A stretch of 64,000 nt of DNA from Lactobacillus crispatus (GCF_018987235.1 NZ_CP072197.1:186001-250000); one strand, 5' to 3'. Counted from the stretch's first letter, positions 1 to 9,232 are shown. The notes: generated by a model not told the origin, from the letters alone. Made by a program: numbers and translations.

Positions 1-1502
1 ATGAAGTGTTGGCTCCTTTTGCAGAGAAAAACTACCAAAAGCATTTAAAGGATGCTGGCAAGTTCATTGATGATCCTGAAAAGCTGGAAGAATATGCTAA
101 GAGTCAAACTAAGAAGGACATTTACGATGCCATGCAAGGCTTGGAATATGAGATTAATACCATGTTCTCTAGCCAAGGGCAAACGCCATTTACTACTTTA
201 GGTTTTGGTTTAGGTACTTCTTGGATTGAAAAAGAAATTCAAAAAGATATCTTGCGTATCAGAATTAAAGGATTGGGTAGAGAACGCAGAACCGCAATTT
301 TCCCTAAATTAGTTTTCACCATTAAGAAGGGCTTGAACTTACATCCAGGGGACCCTAACTACGATGTTAAACAACTGGCTATTCAATGTTCAACTAAGCG
401 GATGTATCCAGACGTTTTAATGTATGATACGATCAAGAAAATTACAGGTTCTTTCAAGGCTCCAATGGGCTGTCGTTCATTCTTACAAGGCTGGAAGGAT
501 GAAAATGGTAAGGAAGTTAACTCGGGCAGAATGAACTTGGGTGTTGTAACTGTTAACTTGCCAAGAATTGCCATGGAGAGTCATGGCGATAAGAAGTTAT
601 TCTGGGAAATCTTCAATACTAGAATGCGGACTTGCCACCAAGCTTTAGCCTTTAAGGGTAGACGTGCAATTCAAGCTAAGCCCGAAAATGCGCCAATTAT
701 GTATCAATATGGCGTCTTTGGTAAACGACTTAAGCCAGGTGATGATGTTAACGAGCTTTTCAAAAATGGTCGAGCTACGATTTCGTTAGGCTACATCGGT
801 TTGTACGAAGTAGGGACAGTCTTTTATGGTCCTGATTGGGAACACAATGAAGAAGCACATGATTTTACAATTGAGATCGTGAAGAAAATGCATGACTTGT
901 GTGCTAAGTGGGAAAAAGAGGACCCATATCATTGGCATTACAGTTTGTACTCAACTCCTAGTGAAAGTCTAACTGATCGCTTCTGCCGGCTCGATACGGC
1001 AAAGTTTGGCAAGGTGAAGGACATCACTGATAAGGAATACTACACTAATTCGTTCCACTATGATGTTCGTAAGCACCCAACCCCATTTGAAAAGTTGACT
1101 TTTGAAGCACCATATCCATATTATGCTGCAGGTGGTTTTATCCATTATTGTGAGTACCCTAACTTGAAGCAAAATCCAGCAGCCCTTGAAGCAGTTTGGG
1201 ATTGGGCTTATGACAAGGTAGGCTATCTAGGAACTAATACGCCAATTGATAAATGTTATAAGTGCGGTTTTGCTGGTGAATTCAAGTCTACTGCCAAGGG
1301 TTTTGAATGTCCTAAGTGTGGTAATCATGATCCTGCTACTTGTGATTGTGTCAAGCGAACTTGTGGCTACTTGGGCAACCCATTGAAGCGGCCAATGGTT
1401 CACGGTCGTCATGAAGAAATCGTGCACCGGGTTAAGCATATGGACTTTGGCATGGAAGATAGTTTAGCTACCGAAGAAGAAGTAAAAAACGGTGAGTACT
1501 AA
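1..1502 (+). CDS. nrdD: Anaerobic ribonucleoside-triphosphate reductase, C-terminal two thirds (5' end outside window)
   Basis: Reduces NTPs to dNTPs under anaerobic conditions with a glycyl radical. The reading frame is open to the left edge, so about 499 residues of a protein usually 700 or more long are present. Near the C-terminus are two CxxC zinc pairs (CYKCG, CPKCG) followed by the glycyl-radical signature RTCGYLGN, both diagnostic of class III reductases. The stop overlaps the next start in TAATG, so nrdG is translationally coupled. The GTG at position 6 is an internal codon, not the start. Identification is firm. Confidence 0.95.
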   Translation, partial: EVLAPFAEKNYQKHLKDAGKFIDDPEKLEEYAKSQTKKDIYDAMQGLEYEINTMFSSQGQTPFTTLGFGLGTSWIEKEIQKDILRIRIKGLGRERRTAIFPKLVFTIKKGLNLHPGDPNYDVKQLAIQCSTKRMYPDVLMYDTIKKITGSFKAPMGCRSFLQGWKDENGKEVNSGRMNLGVVTVNLPRIAMESHGDKKLFWEIFNTRMRTCHQALAFKGRRAIQAKPENAPIMYQYGVFGKRLKPGDDVNELFKNGRATISLGYIGLYEVGTVFYGPDWEHNEEAHDFTIEIVKKMHDLCAKWEKEDPYHWHYSLYSTPSESLTDRFCRLDTAKFGKVKDITDKEYYTNSFHYDVRKHPTPFEKLTFEAPYPYYAAGGFIHYCEYPNLKQNPAALEAVWDWAYDKVGYLGTNTPIDKCYKCGFAGEFKSTAKGFECPKCGNHDPATCDCVKRTCGYLGNPLKRPMVHGRHEEIVHRVKHMDFGMEDSLATEEEVKNGEY

Positions 1503-2215
1503 TGCCTGAAAAAGATAAAAACACTCAAGAAGGACCAGATATCCGGAGTAATTTGATCAAGGTTAATATGGGTGGGGATACCATGTTTGTGGATCCTGAC
1601 CAATATAAGCCACAGTTAGATCACCAACGTGAGTTAAAAAGAATGCACCGCAAGCCGAAAAATCCAAAACCACAAGAGTGGAAGACGGAGGATTATTCTA
1701 AACATAAAATTGCGGATTATAAGCCATTTAACTTTGTTGATGGTGAAGGCGTTAGATGTAGTCTTTATGTTTCAGGCTGTTTGTTCGATTGCCCTGGTTG
1801 CTATAATTTAGCAGCCCAAAACTTTAATTATGGTTTTCCATATACGCAAGAATTGGAAGACCGCATTATTAAAGACTTGGGCCAGCCATACGTGCAGGGA
1901 TTAACCTTACTAGGCGGAGAGCCATTTTTGAATACTTGGGTTTGTTTAAGAATTATTAACCGAATTCGAAAAGAATTTGGCCACAGTAAGGACATCTGGT
2001 CCTGGTCTGGATATACTTGGGATGAATTGCAAAAAGAAACACCTGATAAAAAGGAAATGTTGTCTAAGATAGATATTCTAGTTGATGGCCGCTTTATGAA
2101 TGATTTAAAGGATTTAACCCTGCAATTCAGAGGTTCTAGTAACCAACGAATTATTGATGTGCCAAAGTCGATGAAGGCAGGCAAGGTTGTCATCTGGGAT
2201 AAATTGCAAAAATAA
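1502..2215 (+). CDS. nrdG: Anaerobic ribonucleotide reductase activating protein (radical SAM)
   Basis: Radical SAM activase that installs the glycyl radical on NrdD using SAM and a 4Fe-4S cluster. The 237-residue product has the CX3CX2C cluster motif as CLFDCPGC near residue 98, followed by a GGEPF motif typical of the SAM site. The start overlaps the nrdD stop by one base. The first 60 residues are a basic, poorly conserved extension. A terminator follows directly, so nrdDG ends here as a unit. Confidence 0.94.
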   Translation: MPEKDKNTQEGPDIRSNLIKVNMGGDTMFVDPDQYKPQLDHQRELKRMHRKPKNPKPQEWKTEDYSKHKIADYKPFNFVDGEGVRCSLYVSGCLFDCPGCYNLAAQNFNYGFPYTQELEDRIIKDLGQPYVQGLTLLGGEPFLNTWVCLRIINRIRKEFGHSKDIWSWSGYTWDELQKETPDKKEMLSKIDILVDGRFMNDLKDLTLQFRGSSNQRIIDVPKSMKAGKVVIWDKLQK

Positions 2216-2223
2216 GATAAACT

Positions 2224-2253
2224 AAAGTCCGGAATGATTTTCTGGACTTTTTT
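2224..2253 (+). terminator. Rho-independent terminator after nrdG
   Basis: A seven-base stem AAAGTCC/GGACTTT with a 13-base loop is followed by a T run. It argues against using the ATG at 2234 for the next gene, because that codon lies in the loop. Confidence 0.75.
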
Positions 2254-2266
2254 GCTAGGTGAAAAA

Positions 2267-2845
2267 ATGGAAGAAAAAAATATTAAACAAATTGATCAAA
2301 TCATGACGGCCTTGACCCAAGTGATTGATCCAGAATTACAAGTTGATGTAGTAAATCTTGGTCTGATTTATGGTATCGATATCGAAGGAGATAAGGCAAC
2401 CATTAAGATGACTTTGACAATTATGGGTTGCCCTTTATCTGATTATTTGGAACAACATATTCAAAAAGCTGTTCTTTCAGTTGCTGGAATTAAGTCTTGT
2501 GACATTAAGTTGGTCTGGTATCCCGTCTGGACGACAGAGCGTCTTTCTAGTGCAGCTAAAAAGCAATTAGGTGTAACTAACCATGATGATCAAATTAAGC
2601 AGGAGAAAGCCACCAAAGAGAAGATTATCGACTTTTCAGTACCGATCAAGAAAATGGCAGATGAATACCCTGACTTTGTTCAAATTATGTACGATTGTGG
2701 TTTTACTAGAATTAAAATTCCTGGATTGCTTAAAACGGTGGGGCGTGTGATGACCATCCCATTGGGAGCTCAGGCAATGAAACTTGATTTGGCTAAAGTG
2801 AAAAAAGCATTTGAAGATAAAGGATACAAGGTAATCAATGACTGA
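2267..2845 (+). CDS. DUF59 (MIP18/SufT-like) plus DUF1858 protein
   Basis: 192 residues from the ATG at 2267, which has AGGTG five bases upstream and lies past the nrdG terminator. Residues 1-90 match the MIP18/PaaD fold linked to Fe-S cluster handling: DPELQVDVVNLGLIY followed by the conserved cysteine in TIMGCPL. Residues about 125-190 resemble DUF1858, a small domain often found with hybrid-cluster or DUF438 proteins. The stop overlaps the start of the DUF438 gene by eight bases, so the two are coupled. A role in Fe-S maturation or redox sensing is inferred; the substrate is unknown. Confidence 0.8.
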   Translation: MEEKNIKQIDQIMTALTQVIDPELQVDVVNLGLIYGIDIEGDKATIKMTLTIMGCPLSDYLEQHIQKAVLSVAGIKSCDIKLVWYPVWTTERLSSAAKKQLGVTNHDDQIKQEKATKEKIIDFSVPIKKMADEYPDFVQIMYDCGFTRIKIPGLLKTVGRVMTIPLGAQAMKLDLAKVKKAFEDKGYKVIND

Positions 2846-4034
2846 TAAAAAAAGACAGGACGCAATCCTGAAAATTTTGCATTATATTCAAAACGGCGGC
2901 GATTTTGCGACCGCAAAGAAGATGTTTCAAGAAGAATTCGATCAGGTTGATGTGGCCGAAATCACAGCGGCAGAGCGCGAATTAATCAAGCAGGGGTTAA
3001 ACCCAGCAGAGATTCAATACCTGTGTAATGTGCATGCCGATGTCTTTAAGGGTAATATCAAGGAGAATGCGGTAAATCCTGATTTTGCTACTCCGGGGCA
3101 CCCGGTGCATACGATTAAGCTGGAAAATATGGTACTGAAATCATTGGTTAATGACGCACTCTTGCCAGATTTGAAAAAGTATCAAGCAGGTCAAGATACA
3201 CTGGATAAAATCAGAAAAGAATTGAGTGATTTGGCAACAATCGATAAGCATTACCGACGTAAGGAGACCTCGCTTTTTCCATTAATGAATAAATATGGCA
3301 TTACAGCTCCGCCCGAAGTGATGTGGGGCGTTGATGATGATATTCGCGATTTAATTGGGGATGCAAGCAAGATTGCTGGTGAGGAGCATCCAGATAAAGA
3401 TCAGTTGGCTGAGGCAATTAAAAAGGCGAGTCATGAAGTGCTTGAGATGATCTTTAAAGAGGAGAGCATTATGATTCCGATGATTGACGAGGTAGCTGAT
3501 CAAGATGATTGGTACAACGTTAAACGCGAAGAGAGTCAGATTGGCTATACCCTGATTCGCAAGCCAATGAATTGGAAGCCAAAGGAAGCTAAAAAAGAAG
3601 CAGGGCCTATTTCTGTTAGCAATCTTTCATCCTTCCTCATTAATTTTGAAGAAGGAAGGTTAAATTTAGAGCAGTTAAATGCAATTTTGGATATGTTGCC
3701 ATTTGCATTGACCTTTATTGATGAACACGATAAGGTAGCTTATTTTGGCGGCGGTGCTGAGATTTATCCGCACTCGCGCAATGCTATTGGCAATGATGTA
3801 TTCTCGTGTCACACTGCTAAAAGTAGACCGTTAATTAAAAAGATTTTTGCGCAATTTCATTCAGGTGAAGTTGACAAGTATGAGTTTCACTTTACTCCAC
3901 ACAAGATGAAGCGCTGCTTATACCTACGCTATTATGCAGTACGTGATAAAAATGGAAAGTATCTGGGTTGTCTTGAGGTAGCACAAGATGTGACGGAAAT
4001 TAGAAGCTGGACTGAAGAAAAGAAAAAAATTTAA
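2838..4034 (+). CDS. DUF438 / hemerythrin-like / PAS protein
   Basis: 398 residues. The N-terminal 80 residues are DUF438-like. A helical middle section holds a hemerythrin-type ligand set (GHPVHTIKLEN, HYRRKETSLFP, HEVLEMIFKEES), suggesting a di-iron site. Residues about 275-395 form a PAS domain (LPFALTFIDEHDKVAYF, then GCLEVAQDVTEIR). Such proteins are thought to sense oxygen or nitric oxide, but no function is shown here. It overlaps the preceding DUF59/DUF1858 gene by eight bases. A weak terminator follows. Confidence 0.82.
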   Translation: MTDKKRQDAILKILHYIQNGGDFATAKKMFQEEFDQVDVAEITAAERELIKQGLNPAEIQYLCNVHADVFKGNIKENAVNPDFATPGHPVHTIKLENMVLKSLVNDALLPDLKKYQAGQDTLDKIRKELSDLATIDKHYRRKETSLFPLMNKYGITAPPEVMWGVDDDIRDLIGDASKIAGEEHPDKDQLAEAIKKASHEVLEMIFKEESIMIPMIDEVADQDDWYNVKREESQIGYTLIRKPMNWKPKEAKKEAGPISVSNLSSFLINFEEGRLNLEQLNAILDMLPFALTFIDEHDKVAYFGGGAEIYPHSRNAIGNDVFSCHTAKSRPLIKKIFAQFHSGEVDKYEFHFTPHKMKRCLYLRYYAVRDKNGKYLGCLEVAQDVTEIRSWTEEKKKI

Positions 4035-4042
4035 CTTGTTGG

Positions 4043-4073
4043 GCTGTGTTCTAGTAAGGGATGCAGCTTTTTT
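4043..4073 (+). terminator. Probable terminator after the DUF438 gene
   Basis: Short stem GCTGT/GCAGC with a 15-base loop followed by T6. Weak but well placed, ten bases after the stop. Confidence 0.5.
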
Positions 4074-4190
4074 CTACCCAAAGTCAAGTATTATCAATGA
4101 TTTAAGAAAATAAATTTACTTGTTTTAATGATGCGAATAAGGTTAAAGCAAATAAGAGTTTAAATTTAAGAAAAAGCGAAAGTACCACAA

Positions 4191-4232
4191 ATAAGCCTAT
4201 GAATACTTGTAGTTTTTCCATAGGTTGCTTAT
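4191..4232 (-). other. Hairpin at the 3' side of the IS110 element
   Basis: ATAAG-CCTATG pairs with CATAGG-CTTAT around a 17-base loop, 25 bases past the transposase stop. It may be a transcript end or part of the element's right end. There is no T run long enough to decide. Confidence 0.45.
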
Positions 4233-4257
4233 ACTTAAGTTGATTATTTGATTTCAG

Positions 4258-5484
4258 CTAAAGTCTTTTATTTTCGGTGGCTATGTTGTAATCATATAAT
4301 TGATCATGTTTGATAAGAGCAAACATTGTGCGTATCAGTTTATGGACTGATGCAATGGCGATTTTCTTATAGCCTTGGCTATTTGAAGATCGTTTTTTCT
4401 TGTCATAATAATCAGTTATATGGCAAGGCTGCGTAGCCTTTACCGTCTCCATTTGAGTAATAACTCGATAAAGTATTTTTCTGGCAATATGATTGCCATG
4501 CTTGGTAATGCCAAGAGAACTGTCTTTTTCACCAGATTGGTACCTTCCTGGATCAATGCCAACAAACGCATCAATTTGAGCTGAAGTGCTAAACCGTCTT
4601 AGATCACCGAGCTCTGCTACTAATCTCACTGCTGTAATTCTAGCAACCCCTGGGATACTCAAATAGATGGATAAAGCACGAGCGTTTACTGCTTTAGCCA
4701 GCTTTTCCATGTAGTTAATTACATAGTCGCGTTCTTGCTGGAGTGAAAATAAATTAGAAATGTTCCTTTGAATAGCTCTAACGATAATACTATCTTTGGA
4801 ATCATAAGGATAAGCTTCTCTAGCAAAAGCGTATAATCTTGTGGTTAAGTACCGTGCCCTTTGTTGTCCTATTCCAGAAATAGAATTAAGCATTTGAGTT
4901 ACCTGTGTCTCATTCTTTTCTAGAACATATCCAGCATGTGGGAAAAGACTAACAAGCGCCCAATAAATTCTGCCAGATGGATGAGACAGTATTTCTTCAA
5001 TTTGTGGGAAAGTGGATTGGAGGTTGCGGTGCAATTGATTTTTAGTAGTAACTATACTCCTAGTAAGTTCTTCATAATAGCGACTGGCATTCTGAAGTTC
5101 ATGATACTCTCTGGGCTGTGGATCACGCAGCTTTTGCGGGGCATTAAATTGAATTAAAGCCAGGCGATAAGCATCTACCTTATCAGTTTTATTATGGCGT
5201 AAATTATTGTCCATTAGCTTTTTCGCTTTAAGCGGATTAAGCTTCAAATACTTAATATGATAATCCTCTAAGAAAGCTTGCAGGCTTAGAGAATAAACAC
5301 CAGTAGCTTCGAAAACAACTAAAGGAGTTATCAAATATTGGTTCAGTTGCTCATAAAGTTTTTGATAGCCAAAGGAATCATTAGAGATTCTAAAAGATTC
5401 GCCTTGTTTGATCCGGTCATTAACCACACAAACTGTGGAAGATTTACTGCTAACATCAATACCGAAAATAATTTGTGATTCCAT
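4258..5484 (-). CDS. IS110-family transposase (DEDD recombinase)
   Basis: 408 residues. The N-terminal RuvC-like DEDD domain shows the acidic residues in FGIDVSS, VFEATGVY and NKTDKVDA. The C-terminal Tnp_20 domain has the helix-hairpin-helix LSIPGVARITA and the serine-recombinase-like region GIDPGRYQSGEKDSS. The frame is intact. Known IS110 recombinases excise and insert without terminal repeats under direction of an element-encoded bridge RNA. The start has a GGAGG about eight bases upstream. It lies between an anaerobic-metabolism cluster and an MFS gene, both left intact. Confidence 0.93.
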   Translation of the reverse strand: MESQIIFGIDVSSKSSTVCVVNDRIKQGESFRISNDSFGYQKLYEQLNQYLITPLVVFEATGVYSLSLQAFLEDYHIKYLKLNPLKAKKLMDNNLRHNKTDKVDAYRLALIQFNAPQKLRDPQPREYHELQNASRYYEELTRSIVTTKNQLHRNLQSTFPQIEEILSHPSGRIYWALVSLFPHAGYVLEKNETQVTQMLNSISGIGQQRARYLTTRLYAFAREAYPYDSKDSIIVRAIQRNISNLFSLQQERDYVINYMEKLAKAVNARALSIYLSIPGVARITAVRLVAELGDLRRFSTSAQIDAFVGIDPGRYQSGEKDSSLGITKHGNHIARKILYRVITQMETVKATQPCHITDYYDKKKRSSNSQGYKKIAIASVHKLIRTMFALIKHDQLYDYNIATENKRL

Positions 5485-5499
5485 AATATAACCTCCGCT

Positions 5500-5664
5500 G
5501 TGAAGATAAACCTCTTTATCAACCTATTAATTCTAATTTTCTAAACACGGCATCTAAGTGCCCACAGACTTCGAAGAGACTTAAGAATAGGTGGTAAAGC
5601 AGTCCGTTTCTTTTACGACATCAAGTGTCTAAAAAGCTGAAGACTTGATTTGCTTTATCTTCAC
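5500..5664 (-). ncRNA. Candidate IS110 bridge RNA
   Basis: The 165 bases just upstream of the transposase are enclosed by a perfect 11-bp helix (5500-5510 with 5654-5664). Inside are ACCTATT/AATAGGT (5522-5528 with 5586-5592), a GGCA/TGCC hairpin (5559-5572), AAAGCA/TGCTTT (5596-5601 with 5651-5656) and ATCAAGT/ACTTGAT (5620-5626 with 5643-5649). This gives two major loop domains inside a long-range helix, the shape and size expected for a bridge RNA. Strand is taken from the transposase. The guide loops cannot be assigned without the donor and target junctions. Confidence 0.6.
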
Positions 5665-5694
5665 TTTCTATTTTAGACAAAATAAAAAGTGCCA

Positions 5695-5720
5695 GATCGT
5701 GAATCCGTCGATTCATGATC
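5695..5720. repeat. 11-bp perfect palindromic hairpin in the IS110 left end
   Basis: GATCGTGAATC (5695-5705) pairs over its full length with GATTCATGATC (5710-5720), one G-T pair, around a four-base loop. It lies upstream of the candidate bridge RNA, near where an element-internal promoter would be. Confidence 0.6.
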
Positions 5721-5819
5721 CAACACTAGGTTAGTATGTTTCTTTTGCCTTCGTGCAAAAAATCACAATTCTTGCTAGACTAGATTGAGAGAATGATTAA
5801 AAAGAAGGGAAGAGAGAAA

Positions 5820-7037
5820 ATGCGCACAGCACATGGAAAACAACCAGCTGATGAAATCAAATTGCATTGGCTTCTTCTAGGCCAATTACTAACGTGGCTG
5901 GGTTCCAGCTTCATTTGGCCATTGACTTCAGTTTACCTGCACGACCATCTTGGCGTTTCACTAGCTTTAGTGGGTGTCGTTTTGCTGTTCAACTGTGTTG
6001 CAAATATGATTGGGTCATTTATTTCAGGCTGGTGCTATGACCATATGGATCCATATGTCTTGCTGATTGTGGGGGCTGCTTTAGATGCGGCTGTCTTATT
6101 TGGCATGGCTTTGAATCATAGTTGGCCGTTATATTGGCTCTGGATGACTTTAACTGGCTTTTTGGGCGGCTGGAATGGAGCATTGATTAACTCGATTGCT
6201 ACTAGTATTAAGTCTAAGCCAGGTCGTTATGTCTTCAATATGATCTACTTTGCTCAAAATGTTGGGGTCGTTTGTGGGACATTAGCAGTAGGTTATCTTT
6301 ATGATTATTCAGTGACTTTATTATTTGTCATTGCTGGTCTTTTATTCGTTGGCGTTTGCGTTAACGCAATTATTAATTATCGGCCAATGATTCAGTTCCA
6401 CAAGGAGCGTTTGGCTAACAAGGGCGAATCAAAGAAGCAGGCCTTTGAGCCGATGCCTAAATACAATCTGATTATGTCAATTGGCTTTTTTGTTACGATC
6501 GCTGTAATTTGGTTGATGTACATGAACTGGGAATCAAACTTGTCTGTATACATGGTTTCTTTGGGCATTCCTTTTCATCTGTATAGTTTGTTATGGACCA
6601 TCAATGCCGGAATTATTGTCATCGTGCAAGCTATCTTAAGTCGTTTTACTATCTTTAAGAGCTTATTTAGACAAATTTTATTTGGCACTTTGATGTTTGC
6701 AATTTCTTTTGTTACTTTGATTTTTGCCAAAGATTTTGCACACTTTGCCTTATCCATGGTTATCTTAACTTTAGGTGAAGCAACTGCAATGCCGTCGATA
6801 CCAACTTATGTCAATGATCTGTCGCCCGATTCTAGTAAGGGCAAGTATCAAGGCTTAACCTTGTCTGCATCGTCAATTGGTCGAGCTCTAGGTCCATTAT
6901 TTGGTGGTTTAATCATTGAAGATTTCGGCTATATTCAATTCTTTGCTGTTGCTGCAATTGGTATCTTTTTGCTTTTAGTCATGCTTATTCCAATGCATGC
7001 GAAACTACAGAAAAAACTAAAATTATTTGTAAAATAA
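5820..7037 (+). CDS. Major facilitator superfamily transporter
   Basis: About 405 residues with twelve hydrophobic segments. The motif-A region GSFISGWCYDHMDPY after helix 2 fits the drug/proton antiporter side of the MFS family; the substrate cannot be told. The ATG at 5820 is preferred over 5793 because GAAGGGAAGAG lies upstream of it. A likely promoter (TTGCTA then TAGATT) is just before, at the edge of the IS110 element. A ten-base-pair hairpin follows the stop, so the gene is monocistronic. Confidence 0.85.
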   Translation: MRTAHGKQPADEIKLHWLLLGQLLTWLGSSFIWPLTSVYLHDHLGVSLALVGVVLLFNCVANMIGSFISGWCYDHMDPYVLLIVGAALDAAVLFGMALNHSWPLYWLWMTLTGFLGGWNGALINSIATSIKSKPGRYVFNMIYFAQNVGVVCGTLAVGYLYDYSVTLLFVIAGLLFVGVCVNAIINYRPMIQFHKERLANKGESKKQAFEPMPKYNLIMSIGFFVTIAVIWLMYMNWESNLSVYMVSLGIPFHLYSLLWTINAGIIVIVQAILSRFTIFKSLFRQILFGTLMFAISFVTLIFAKDFAHFALSMVILTLGEATAMPSIPTYVNDLSPDSSKGKYQGLTLSASSIGRALGPLFGGLIIEDFGYIQFFAVAAIGIFLLLVMLIPMHAKLQKKLKLFVK

Positions 7038-7042
7038 AAACA

Positions 7043-7085
7043 ACATGATAGCGTTAATTTTTTTATAATGCTATCATGTCTTTAT
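7043..7085 (+). terminator. Terminator after the MFS gene
   Basis: Perfect 10-bp stem ACATGATAGC/GCTATCATGT with a T-rich loop, followed by a short T-rich tail. Confidence 0.65.
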
Positions 7086-7117
7086 ATGAAAAATTTTTCC
7101 ACTAGGGAGGTAATTTA

Positions 7118-9064
7118 ATGTATTTTAACGTACGCGGCGGTGCTGGTGACATTACTAAGGCTAATACTTCAGCGCGTCTACAAGATAATTTATATTTGGC
7201 TGTTAACTCAGAATGGTTGGAAAAGGCTAAAATTCCATCTGATCGTTCAAGAACCAGTTCATTTGATGGGATCGATCTTAATATTGAAAAGAACTTGATG
7301 CAAGATTTTGCAGATTTTGCTGCTGGTAAGAAGGAACTGCCTACTGTGCCTAACTTCAAGAAGGCAGTTGAGCTTTACAAGGTTGCTAAAAACTTTGACA
7401 AGCGAAATGCGGATGGTGCCGCACCTATTCAGGCAGATTTGCACGAAATTTTAGACTTGCGCAACTTCGCTGACTTTAACTTGAAGGCAGCAGATTTTTA
7501 CAAGAATGGTTTTGCCGTTCCATTTGCTTTCAGTGTTGAAGCAGATATGAAGAATACTAAGATTCACTCATTGAATTTTGGTGGTCCAAGTACTTTCTTG
7601 CCAGATACGACTACTTACAAGACTCCAGCTGCTGAGAAGTTATTGGATGTTTTGAAAAAGCAATCTATTAAGTTGTTAACAATGGCCGGACTTGATGAAA
7701 AGGACGCAGAAGATTACGCTGGCTTGGCAATTAAGTATGACGCTAAGATTGCTAAGGTAGTTAAGTCAACTGAAGAATGGGCTGATTATCCAGCAACTTA
7801 TAATCCAGTTTCATTGACTGACTTTGAAGCAAAATTCGATTCCTTCAAGATGGATTACTTCTTGGGCGGATTATTTACCAAGAAGCCAGAACGGGTAATT
7901 TCAACTGAACCACGTTACTTAGATCACGCGGAAGAATTGTTGAATGAAGAAAACTTTGCTGAAATTAAGGCTTGGATGCTGGTTAAGTTTATTAATGGCG
8001 TAGCTTACAGCTTGTCACAAGATTTCCGTGAAGCTGCCTTTCCATTTAGTCAAGCTTTGTCAGGCCAACCTGAGCTTTCAAGTGGCGTTAAGCAGGCATA
8101 TCATATTACTAATGGTGACTTCGGCGAAGTAGTAGGTGTCTACTATGGTCAAACTTACTTTGGCGCAGAAGCTAAAGCAGACGTGACTGATATGATTCAC
8201 AAGATGCTTGATGTTTATGAAAAGAGAATTCGTGAAAATTCATGGCTTTCTCAAGCAACTAAGGATAAGGCAATCGTTAAGTTGCGCGCTTTGATCTTAA
8301 AGATCGGTTATCCAGACAAGATTGAAGAAATCTATGACCGTTTACAAGTTGATCCAACTGCTAGCCTTTATGAAAATGAAGTGCAATTTGGTCGGGAACA
8401 AATTAAGTACAATCTTGAGAAATTGTACCAAGATGTTGACCGTACGGTATGGTTGATGCCAGGTGATATGGTTAATGCATGTTACGACCCACAAAGAAAT
8501 GATTTAACTTTCCCAGCTGCAATTTTGCAAAAACCATTCTATGACTTGAAACAAAGTCGTGCTACTAATTATGGTGGAATCGGCGTTGTTATTGCACACG
8601 AAGTATCACATGCCTTTGACAATAACGGTGCTCAATTCGATGAGTTTGGTAACATGAAGAATTGGTGGACTGATGAAGATTTTGCTGAATTCAAGAAGAG
8701 AACGCAAGCTGAAATCGACTTGTTTGATGGTATTGAATATGGCCCTGTAACCTTGAACGGTAAGCAAATCGTGTCTGAAAATATTGCCGACCAAGGTGGT
8801 TTAACTGCTGCTGTTGAAGCTAATAAGGGTGAAGGTGCTGATAAGAAGGCAATGCAAGAGTTGTTTGAAAACTTTGCTCGCGTTTGGGCAACTAAACAAT
8901 TGCCAGAGTCAATCAAGACACAAGTATCTATTGATGTTCATGCACCTGGTCCAGAGCGTGCCAACGTTCAATCACAATGCCAAGAAGAATTCTATAAGGC
9001 TTTTGATGTGACTGAAAATGATGGTATGTGGCTTGCTCCTGAAAAGAGAGTAGTAATTTGGTAA
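7118..9064 (+). CDS. pepO: M13 family oligoendopeptidase PepO
   Basis: 648-residue cytosolic zinc metallopeptidase of the neprilysin family that cleaves oligopeptides imported by Opp. The zinc motif HEVSH is near residue 493, followed by ENIADQGG, which carries the third ligand. The C-terminal region APGPERAN is typical of M13. No signal peptide is present, as expected for lactobacillar PepO. GGGAGG sits about ten bases before the ATG. A bidirectional terminator separates it from kup. Confidence 0.95.
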   Translation: MYFNVRGGAGDITKANTSARLQDNLYLAVNSEWLEKAKIPSDRSRTSSFDGIDLNIEKNLMQDFADFAAGKKELPTVPNFKKAVELYKVAKNFDKRNADGAAPIQADLHEILDLRNFADFNLKAADFYKNGFAVPFAFSVEADMKNTKIHSLNFGGPSTFLPDTTTYKTPAAEKLLDVLKKQSIKLLTMAGLDEKDAEDYAGLAIKYDAKIAKVVKSTEEWADYPATYNPVSLTDFEAKFDSFKMDYFLGGLFTKKPERVISTEPRYLDHAEELLNEENFAEIKAWMLVKFINGVAYSLSQDFREAAFPFSQALSGQPELSSGVKQAYHITNGDFGEVVGVYYGQTYFGAEAKADVTDMIHKMLDVYEKRIRENSWLSQATKDKAIVKLRALILKIGYPDKIEEIYDRLQVDPTASLYENEVQFGREQIKYNLEKLYQDVDRTVWLMPGDMVNACYDPQRNDLTFPAAILQKPFYDLKQSRATNYGGIGVVIAHEVSHAFDNNGAQFDEFGNMKNWWTDEDFAEFKKRTQAEIDLFDGIEYGPVTLNGKQIVSENIADQGGLTAAVEANKGEGADKKAMQELFENFARVWATKQLPESIKTQVSIDVHAPGPERANVQSQCQEEFYKAFDVTENDGMWLAPEKRVVIW

Positions 9065-9197
9065 GTAACTTTTCTTAATATCGAGTATGAAAAATTAGCT
9101 AAATTACATATAAGCTCCTATAATAAGAATGACTACAGTGCTGCTACTACACTGCAGCCCTTTATAACTTATTACCCATTAATAAATTTTTTGCACT

Positions 9198-9227
9198 AAA
9201 AAAGGCTCCTGTTCGGAGTCTTTTTTT
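9198..9227. terminator. Bidirectional terminator between pepO and kup
   Basis: GGCTCC/GGAGTC stem with a five-base loop, A6 on the left and T7 on the right, placed between two convergent genes. Confidence 0.8.
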
Positions 9228-9232
9228 GATGG

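Larger units (their letters stand above)
4185..5765 (-). mobile_element. IS110-family insertion sequence (approximate ends)
   Basis: One DEDD transposase gene is flanked by a structured non-coding segment upstream (5485-5765) and a hairpin downstream (4191-4232). IS110 elements lack terminal inverted repeats, so the ends given are estimates: one lies between the DUF438 terminator and the downstream hairpin, the other before the apparent promoter of the MFS gene. The long non-coding end is on the transposase 5' side, the layout of the IS110 group rather than IS1111. Confidence 0.75.

Noticed and set aside
383..574. Minus-strand open frames inside nrdD, nrdG, pepO, kup and other genes
   Set aside because: They lie fully within strongly supported genes, lack ribosome sites and have unnatural composition: shadows of the real frames.
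2234..2266. Upstream start for the DUF59/DUF1858 gene
   Set aside because: The ATG lies in the loop of the nrdG terminator; the ATG at 2267 has a ribosome site.
4258..5484. Terminal inverted repeats for the IS110 element
   Set aside because: None found; the family lacks them, so element ends were left approximate.
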